Shown: piece after piece, positions 7,874 to 12,486 of the stretch
Position numbering within the stretch: position 1 is the stretch's first letter
Layout: every line of letters starts with the position of its first letter
Origin: Neisseriales bacterium
GTDB lineage: Bacteria; Pseudomonadota; Gammaproteobacteria; Burkholderiales; UBA11063
Direction of reading: 5' to 3'
Length of the DNA: 12,486 bases
Assembly: GCA_008017145.1 (NCBI GenBank)
Contig: SSGY01000233.1
Location: forward strand, 1-12,486
Translations under genes and position numbers: made by a program
The notes under the pieces: model-generated
Told to the model about the DNA's origin: nothing
Database searches by the model: none
The model's input: only the letters and a program-made list of their open reading frames with translations

Positions 7874-8404
7874 TTACAATACAAAATAGCTATCATGCTG
7901 GCTGCCATCCAACTGATTGGTTTTATAGTGAACTTCTAAATGGTGAGCAGTCAGACGCATATTCAAATAAGCAATTCCCGGTAAAATTACAGTAAATATA
8001 ATAAGCAGCGCCACTACCCATTCCAGTAGTTTTATGCGTCGTTTACGCAGCTTATTATCAATCAAGAGTAAATTGGAACTTTGTTGATTGAGTTGCTTGG
8101 TTAGCTCATATAATTCCAGCGCCAATTGCCGATTGTAGCGATTGACCTGAGATGGCAATAAAAATAAGTCAACTAGTACCAGTAGTGCGGGAATACCACT
8201 CCAGCAGAATAACAGATATAGCCAGCCACTGCGTTTATTGAGATAAAATTTGTGTGCGCCAAATATGCCGAGAAAAATCAGCCATAAGTAAGCCATTAAG
8301 ATATTTTTGCGATGTTGGCGATAAAAAAAGGTAAATTGTACGCGTTCGCCATCATTCAATTGTTGTAAGACTTGTTCCAGATAATTTAGTTTTAATTTGC
8401 TCAT
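7874..8404 (-). CDS. TM2-domain inner membrane protein, cotranscribed with mfd
   Basis: The 176-residue protein carries a TM2 domain at about 33-86: a first helix ILMAYLWLIFLGIFGAHKFY, the short loop LNKRSGW that contains the conserved G..H.FYL...G pattern, and a second helix WLYLLFCWSGIPALLVLVDL. A third hydrophobic helix lies at about 126-147 (LLEWVVALLIIFTVILPGIAY). Between helices two and three is a hydrophilic, probably helical stretch (88-125), and a short polar tail ends the protein. The first 30 residues are polar with no signal peptide. TM2 proteins are widespread and their bacterial role is not defined, so no function is assigned. The stop lies 5 bases before the mfd ATG, so the two form an operon with this gene first. 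The Shine-Dalgarno is weak (CAAG). Confidence 0.85.
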   Translation of the reverse strand: MSKLKLNYLEQVLQQLNDGERVQFTFFYRQHRKNILMAYLWLIFLGIFGAHKFYLNKRSGWLYLLFCWSGIPALLVLVDLFLLPSQVNRYNRQLALELYELTKQLNQQSSNLLLIDNKLRKRRIKLLEWVVALLIIFTVILPGIAYLNMRLTAHHLEVHYKTNQLDGSQHDSYFVL

Positions 8405-8690
8405 TTTGCTTGGTATTTATAAATAATTTAGTCCGAATTTTAACACATCCTTAAAACATTTGACTCTCACACATAAAGTATTAGTTCAAACAAGATAAAA
8501 AAGCACTCAAAGACACATGATACATTGATTAAAATACAGTAAAGCCCATGACTAAAAAATATTGAGCACTTTTAACTTTTATAACATATGTTCTCAAAAT
8601 TACAGTAAAATGAAGCCATTAATAAGATTCACTAAATCATATTTTCAATTTTAAATAGTTTATTTATTGAAGCATAAATGAGAAATATCC
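8405..8690. other. Divergent intergenic region between the TM2-mfd operon and the second PAS-HTH gene
   Basis: This 286-base, very AT-rich gap must hold both divergent promoters. For the TM2-mfd operon a weak minus-strand pair is possible (TTAAAA and TATAAA with a 16-base spacer, complement of about 8416-8443). For the plus-strand regulator TTGAGC at 8562-8567 with CATATG at 8585-8590 (17-base spacer) is a poor candidate. TACAGTAAA is repeated in direct orientation at 8535-8543 and 8601-8609, each preceded by AAAA and A/T bases. I see no convincing terminator, RNA gene or short coding sequence here. Confidence 0.4.
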
Positions 8691-9416
8691 ATGAATGACC
8701 AAGAGTATCTAGCCAAACTAATTTCATTATATGAACAACTTGAGGGAATGCTACCATATTTTCGGGCAATCATTACTGATCCTAATGGAACCATTCTCTT
8801 CTGTAGTAAAATGTATCAATCTTCCAGGGATAAAGAGATATTAGAGGTTGGGAGTAAAGTCATGCCAGAGAAATCTGGTAAATATGCACCAGAAGAATCG
8901 ATTAAGGAGTGGAAAAATATAGTAGAAACCAAAAAACCCCAGCATGCAATAAATGTCAATTACTTTGATGGAAAAATACAACCATTCATTACCGCCAAGT
9001 ATCCAATCATAAATCAAACAACAGGTAATGTTATAGCAATATATAATATAAGGCAAGAAGTAAAATTTACCACAATTCAACACCAATTAATGAGAGCGTT
9101 AGAAATTTATGATGAGCCACAGGATGTAGACATCTCTCAATACAAATTAACAACAAGAGAAAAGCAAATAATATTTCTTCTTCTAGGTGGGTTATGCAGT
9201 AGAGAAATTGCTACCATTTTATCTAAAGTTGATGGGAAAAATATTTCTAGCCGCACGATAGATAATATATTTACAAATCAATTACGTCCTAAATTTAATG
9301 CATTTAGCCGGGAAGATTTATACGCCAAGCTAATAAAGCTAGGTTTTGATAAAATGATTCCAAAAGACTTACTAATCAATATAAAAATACCACTTCAGAA
9401 CATATTAACATACTGA
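8691..9416 (+). CDS. Second PAS domain plus LuxR-like HTH transcriptional regulator
   Basis: This 241-residue cytoplasmic protein has the same layout as the product at 3763, with low sequence identity outside the HTH. Residues about 22-122 form a PAS domain: YFRAIITDPNGTILFCSK opens it, and PIINQTTGNVIAIYNIRQEV is a typical closing pair of strands. The HTH at about 153-217 reads LTTREKQIIFLLLGGLCSRE, IATILS, an enlarged turn KVDGKNISS, and the helix RTIDNIFTNQLRPKF. The LTTRE, EIA and TI positions match LuxR/GerE HTHs. A tail of about 25 residues follows. The ATG has only GAG at 8 bases upstream. Another ATG at 8678 opens a six-codon frame that ends within the coding start. The gene lies upstream of the large lipoprotein gene on the same strand, with a 197-base gap carrying a separate promoter. 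The signal sensed and the targets are unknown. Confidence 0.8.
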   Translation: MNDQEYLAKLISLYEQLEGMLPYFRAIITDPNGTILFCSKMYQSSRDKEILEVGSKVMPEKSGKYAPEESIKEWKNIVETKKPQHAINVNYFDGKIQPFITAKYPIINQTTGNVIAIYNIRQEVKFTTIQHQLMRALEIYDEPQDVDISQYKLTTREKQIIFLLLGGLCSREIATILSKVDGKNISSRTIDNIFTNQLRPKFNAFSREDLYAKLIKLGFDKMIPKDLLINIKIPLQNILTY

Positions 9417-9458
9417 TTTCATTAATTAAGACAGTTAAATCTTTAATCCCAAAATTAC

Positions 9459-9489
9459 ACTCTATTTCCATATCTATAGAGTACTGTTT
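9459..9489 (+). terminator. Weak candidate terminator after the second PAS-HTH gene
   Basis: ACTCTAT (9459-9465) and ATAGAGT (9476-9482) form a 7-bp stem with a 10-base loop, about 40 bases past the regulator's stop. Only three T (9487-9489) follow after four other bases, so it is a poor intrinsic terminator. Confidence 0.3.
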
Positions 9490-9527
9490 ATAACAACTTG
9501 CCTATCTCCAACCACAGTGCATACAAC

Positions 9528-9576
9528 CCAATAGTGAAAAATTACTATTGGAAATTTCTTTGGATAACTATAAAAT
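9528..9576 (+). promoter_or_regulatory. Lipoprotein gene promoter with overlapping dyad
   Basis: A -35-like TTGGAA (9548-9553) and a -10-like TAAAAT (9571-9576) are spaced by 17 bases and lie 37 bases before the ATG. A perfect inverted repeat, CCAATAGT (9528-9535) with ACTATTGG (9544-9551), overlaps the -35 box; a G-T pair and one A-T pair would extend it to 10 pairs. The placement is typical of an operator. There is no T tract after it, so a terminator role is less likely. Confidence 0.5.
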
Positions 9577-9613
9577 ACCTTTATTAAATTAACCATCCAA
9601 AGGAAACCATACC

Positions 9614-11884
9614 ATGAAAAAAACTCCAAATAAAATTAGTATAGCAATTGGAGCTCTGATCATTGCTGGATGCAGTTCAGGTTCTAATACCATGACGACT
9701 CCCCAAACACCTAATCAAAGAACAATTAAATTAAACAACAAAACAGTTTTGTCACAAACTCAATTAACACAAAGTAATCTACTACTACAATATGCAGCTA
9801 AAATAAAAACATTTAATCAACAATTTCAAAACCCAGTAGGATTTACATATATTGACCCAGCAACTTCTAAATTTGTTGTAATGATTACTTATAAAGATAG
9901 CAATGGAAATCAGCAATACCTTCCAGGCGGGATTAGCGCGCCAGATCAAAATTGGCCAATTACAGCTGCAGCAGTATCACCTTTAGGAACGTTGGTTGTT
10001 GGTCTTGCAAATGGTGACGTTTACAAATATAACACAGGCAAGTCTGGTTGGACTCAAGCGCCACAAAAAATAATTGATGGAAAAAACATCTGTGTTTACG
10101 CTCAAGGAACACAAACACAAGAATGTAATCTATCAATTACGACTATCCAAATTTTACCTAAAGGTGATGATCAGGATGGAAAGGTAGTGGTAGGAACAGG
10201 AATTAAAACAATTACGGTGAATAGTGGATTAAATTCCCATGATGGCGCCGGTGAAACAATAATGCCTGGGAGTGCCTCTGTAATTTTAGCATTCAACTTT
10301 AGCTGGACAACTTATTCATTTTCAGCTGGAGGGCAAATATATTATAAAGATACAACAGATGACCCTGAAACATTGCCAACTTGGGTTGCTTCTGCAAATA
10401 CAGGACAAGCAGTATCAAACATAACTGGAATTCCAACTGCGGCAGGAAATCTTAGCGATCAAATTATATTTGTAAAATGGGCAGCAAATAGTGATGTAAG
10501 TTCTTCGTCAACTACGGCTTTTCACATTATTATGCCAATTGACCCTACTGAAATTTTGCACCCAGAAACTGCTGTAATGGGTGGCTTAGATGCTTGGGGC
10601 ACTCCATCTACACCAGCCAGTGTAGCCGATGATTATGGAGTATGTAGCGTTGCAGGATCAAATAGCTGTTCCAAACTAAGTGATTTTACCGATAACTCTA
10701 AAGTAATCACCATACTTCCAGTTTTAAGCTATCACGTAGTATTTGTAGCTATTAAAACAAATGACGATACTAGTGGCTTCAATTCTTCTGGAACTATTTA
10801 TCGCTGGACATTTGGTAATGACATCGAAGCATCGAACAGAAAATTGATTGGCGATTCAAATAATTGGCATGCTATTGATGATACGAATAAAGGTAGTCTA
10901 GATTATCATGTATTTCCTACCGCGCTGGCTATGGGTCCAAATGATGCTAATAATGCCTCATACAATTCAAATCTTTTTGTTGGTTACTCTAATGGGCAAG
11001 TAACTTATTTTGAGCATGCAGCAACAGCACCAATTTATCAAGACAATGAGTCAGATCCTTTTAATGAGACCAAAATTATAAGTTGCGATTATTGGAGTAA
11101 TAATGGCACATGCCCTACTGAAAATGATCATTGGATTATGGCGTTAGATTTTAGTCATTCAAAACCTAACGCAGATAGCTCAAAATCTTTTTCTGCGGTA
11201 GTTGAGCAAGAATTTGCTACATATTCTGGTCATAGTGGTTTAAACGTTGCTACCAGCATTACTCACCTAGATGATATTTTGTATACTCCAAATAATAGTC
11301 AGTGGGATAAGACCTCAATTACTGATTTTAATAATGACATTGAAACTATCAATAATGGAATTAGTCCAAAATTAGCAACCTTTATTAGCGCTCAAGGTGA
11401 CACCTATATTGCCTTGATGAATAATCAGGCAAGCGAAGTATTTGCATATAAATGGCAAGGCTATCCTTATGGAATGGTAAAAACAAGTGGAAGTCTTAAT
11501 GATTCTGAACTTGGTCGTGGAATGTTAGTAAATCCATCCACTAACAAATGTACTTACCCAAATGAAATTACGTCAGGGATTTTCGGTAGTAATGCAGATG
11601 ATACTTTGATGAATGATAACTCTCATAATCAATTTGATAGCTTCTGGTTTGATGAGGATAGTAATGGGGCAGTTAATTTATATGCACATTCAAAATCACC
11701 AGTAGCTTTGGGAGGTTTATCAGAGACTAGCTATGAAATTACACCGACAACAATTACCGTCCCAGTAGATGGCAGCAAGTCTGCAACATATTATGGAGTA
11801 CCGCCAATGTGGACTGGATATGCAAACTATCATAAAAAAGACAGACCAACCTATGAGCGAGATGGCATTTGTAATAACCTATAA
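9614..11884 (+). CDS. Large cysteine-rich lipoprotein of unknown function, possibly beta-propeller
   Basis: The 756-residue precursor has a lipoprotein signal: basic MKKTPNK, hydrophobic core, and lipobox ALIIAGC with Cys20 as the lipidated residue, followed by a Ser/Gly/Thr/Gln linker. I do not recognise a named family. Several segments of the type VVGLANGDVYKYN (128-140), VVVGTGIKTITV (191-202), GTIYRWTFGND (393-403) and FVGYSNGQVTYFEH (455-468) look like strand pairs of repeated blades, which suggests a beta-propeller (inference). Besides Cys20 there are eight cysteines, at 160, 171, 344, 352, 491, 500, 646 and 753. The first three pairs are close neighbours, fitting intra-loop disulfides. 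No catalytic motif or membrane helix is seen beyond the signal. Residues after Ser21-Ser22 do not show the Asp+2 inner-membrane retention signal, so outer-membrane sorting is likely. AGGA lies 10 bases before the ATG. The gene has its own promoter and a strong terminator, so it appears monocistronic. Confidence 0.8.
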   Translation: MKKTPNKISIAIGALIIAGCSSGSNTMTTPQTPNQRTIKLNNKTVLSQTQLTQSNLLLQYAAKIKTFNQQFQNPVGFTYIDPATSKFVVMITYKDSNGNQQYLPGGISAPDQNWPITAAAVSPLGTLVVGLANGDVYKYNTGKSGWTQAPQKIIDGKNICVYAQGTQTQECNLSITTIQILPKGDDQDGKVVVGTGIKTITVNSGLNSHDGAGETIMPGSASVILAFNFSWTTYSFSAGGQIYYKDTTDDPETLPTWVASANTGQAVSNITGIPTAAGNLSDQIIFVKWAANSDVSSSSTTAFHIIMPIDPTEILHPETAVMGGLDAWGTPSTPASVADDYGVCSVAGSNSCSKLSDFTDNSKVITILPVLSYHVVFVAIKTNDDTSGFNSSGTIYRWTFGNDIEASNRKLIGDSNNWHAIDDTNKGSLDYHVFPTALAMGPNDANNASYNSNLFVGYSNGQVTYFEHAATAPIYQDNESDPFNETKIISCDYWSNNGTCPTENDHWIMALDFSHSKPNADSSKSFSAVVEQEFATYSGHSGLNVATSITHLDDILYTPNNSQWDKTSITDFNNDIETINNGISPKLATFISAQGDTYIALMNNQASEVFAYKWQGYPYGMVKTSGSLNDSELGRGMLVNPSTNKCTYPNEITSGIFGSNADDTLMNDNSHNQFDSFWFDEDSNGAVNLYAHSKSPVALGGLSETSYEITPTTITVPVDGSKSATYYGVPPMWTGYANYHKKDRPTYERDGICNNL

Positions 11885-11916
11885 ATATTGCCTCTCTAAT
11901 ATTATTAGCTCTATAG

Positions 11917-11957
11917 ATGTAAAAGTACCGTTTAATAAATAAACGGCATTTTTACAT
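11917..11957 (+). terminator. Strong, probably bidirectional intrinsic terminator
   Basis: ATGTAAAAGTACCGTTTA (11917-11934) pairs with 11940-11957 around a 5-base loop ATAAA. Seventeen of eighteen positions can pair, counting one G-T wobble, with a single A-C mismatch. The inner CCGTTTA/TAAACGG hairpin is followed by CA and five T on the plus strand, and by TACTTTT on the minus strand. It closes the lipoprotein transcription unit 32 bases after the stop. Confidence 0.85.
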
Positions 11958-11981
11958 TACAAATACTCTAAACCATATAAC
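11951..11981 (+). promoter_or_regulatory. Candidate promoter of the EamA transporter gene
   Basis: TTTACA (11951-11956, five of six matches to the -35 consensus) and TATAAC (11976-11981, five of six to -10) are separated by 19 bases, slightly longer than usual. If used, the -35 lies in the descending arm of the preceding terminator and the transcript would have a leader of about 85 bases that includes the hairpin at 12049-12068. Confidence 0.4.
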
Positions 11982-12036
11982 AAACCATGCTATCGGACAA
12001 ACTAGCTTTTATTGATGAATTTAAATAATTATTTCA

Positions 12037-12068
12037 GAGGTGGTAAAATACCTCCTTTCAAGGAGGTA
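12037..12068 (+). promoter_or_regulatory. Shine-Dalgarno-sequestering hairpin with alternative pairing (putative translational switch)
   Basis: The EamA gene has a consensus Shine-Dalgarno AAGGAGGT (12060-12067), 8 bases before the ATG. The stretch TACCTCCT (12049-12056) is perfectly complementary to AGGAGGTA (12061-12068), giving an 8-bp stem with a 4-base loop TTCA that hides the whole ribosome binding site. Just upstream GAGGT (12037-12041) can pair with ACCTC (12050-12054), plus one G-U pair, which would exclude the first hairpin and free the site. This A/B/C arrangement is that of RNA switches. I cannot match it to a known riboswitch class. Confidence 0.6.
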
Positions 12069-12074
12069 AGATTT

Positions 12075-12486
12075 ATGACGTGGTTCTGGTTAGCATTAGG
12101 TGCTGCAGCTTTATGGGGTTTTGGTTATACCATCAATCAGGTTACTTTAAAACATTTTAGTGCAATAGAGCTACTCTTATTTGAATCATTTGTTGTTTTC
12201 AGTGTAGCTGCAGTTTATTTTGTCTGGCGCGGTGACTTTCATGTTTTCATGCATAAACTTGCCAATCCAAAACAGCTTGCTTTGATTATTCTGAGTAGCT
12301 TTGTTTATATCGTTGCAAGCTTATTAATTCTAAAAAGCATTAGCGCTAGTAACGCTGCCCTTGCCGCCATAATTGAATCATGTTATCCTATCTTTACCGT
12401 TATTTTTGCATTTGTTCTTTTTGGTGAAATTCAGCTTAACCTTATTTCTGCACTAGGCTATGTACTTATTTTGTGTGGAATTATCA
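12075..12486 (+). CDS. EamA/DMT-superfamily transporter, N-terminal part (runs off window)
   Basis: The open frame starts at ATG 12075 and continues past the window end, giving 137 residues. It opens MTWFWLALGAAALWGFGYTI, typical of the first helix of EamA (drug/metabolite transporter) proteins. Hydrophobic helices follow at about 30-50 (IELLLFESFVVFSVAAVYFVW), 68-87, 91-115 and 121-137. The block SNAALAAIIESCYPIFTVIF then FAFVLFGEIQL corresponds to the conserved helix 3-4 region with the P-.F...F....GE signature. Full-length members have ten helices in two EamA repeats; only the first repeat is visible. It should sit in the inner membrane and move small metabolites, but the substrate cannot be predicted. 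The start is fixed by a near-perfect Shine-Dalgarno, which is itself buried in a hairpin. A strong terminator separates it from the lipoprotein gene. Confidence 0.88.
   Translation, partial: MTWFWLALGAAALWGFGYTINQVTLKHFSAIELLLFESFVVFSVAAVYFVWRGDFHVFMHKLANPKQLALIILSSFVYIVASLLILKSISASNAALAAIIESCYPIFTVIFAFVLFGEIQLNLISALGYVLILCGII

Noticed and set aside
8499..8574. Long-range inverted repeat AAAAGCACTCAA / TTGAGCACTTTT in the divergent spacer
   Set aside because: The two central bases do not pair and the loop exceeds 50 bases; it is little better than chance in AT-rich DNA.
3763..9416. Quorum-sensing LuxR/autoinducer regulators
   Set aside because: The HTH is LuxR-like but the N-terminal domains look like PAS, not the autoinducer-binding fold, and no synthase gene is nearby.
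9528..9551. Intrinsic terminator of the second PAS-HTH gene
   Set aside because: The stem is perfect but no T tract follows on either strand, and it overlaps a plausible -35 box, so an operator role is preferred.
12036..12068. PreQ1-type or other named riboswitch in the EamA leader
   Set aside because: The AGAGG and CCTC pairing superficially recalls a class I preQ1 aptamer, but the conserved loop and A-rich tail of that class are not present and the region is too short for most other classes. It is kept only as an unclassified switch candidate.

Overview
The window is AT-rich DNA with dense coding, Shine-Dalgarno-led ATG starts, Sec and lipoprotein signal peptides, a full-length Mfd and a GH19 chitinase-like enzyme. 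This fits a low-GC Gram-negative proteobacterium (gamma or beta). The genus cannot be named from the sequence alone. No rRNA, tRNA or CRISPR array was seen.

Left part (1-3567). The window opens in the last 52 codons of an IS256-family transposase. The right end of that element appears to run into the 3' end of a minus-strand alpha/beta hydrolase gene and to supply its last codons and stop. Two further minus-strand genes encode exported proteins: a GH19 chitinase-like enzyme with a good intrinsic terminator behind it, and a 201-residue secreted protein of unknown function.

Middle part (3763-9416). Two plus-strand genes for PAS plus LuxR-like HTH regulators bracket a minus-strand pair, a TM2-domain membrane protein followed 5 nt later by mfd (transcription-repair coupling factor). 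The first regulator gene and mfd converge so tightly that their stop codons overlap. The two regulators share an architecture and an unusual enlarged turn in the HTH.

Right part (9614-12486). A 756-residue lipoprotein with eight cysteines beyond the lipidated one follows the second regulator. A dyad overlaps its probable -35 box. A 41-nt near-perfect hairpin terminator ends that unit. Last comes the start of an EamA/DMT-family transporter gene, running off the window, whose near-ideal Shine-Dalgarno lies in one arm of an 8-bp hairpin. An upstream segment could pair with the other arm and release it, so the leader looks like a translational switch.

Working picture (inference): mfd and the TM2 gene are chromosomal housekeeping-type genes. 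Around them lies an accessory set of envelope or secreted proteins (GH19 enzyme, small secreted protein, large lipoprotein), each next to a PAS-HTH regulator and to promoter-proximal dyads. This suggests two local regulator and secreted-effector modules. The leader of the EamA gene and the two regulators are the parts most worth following up.
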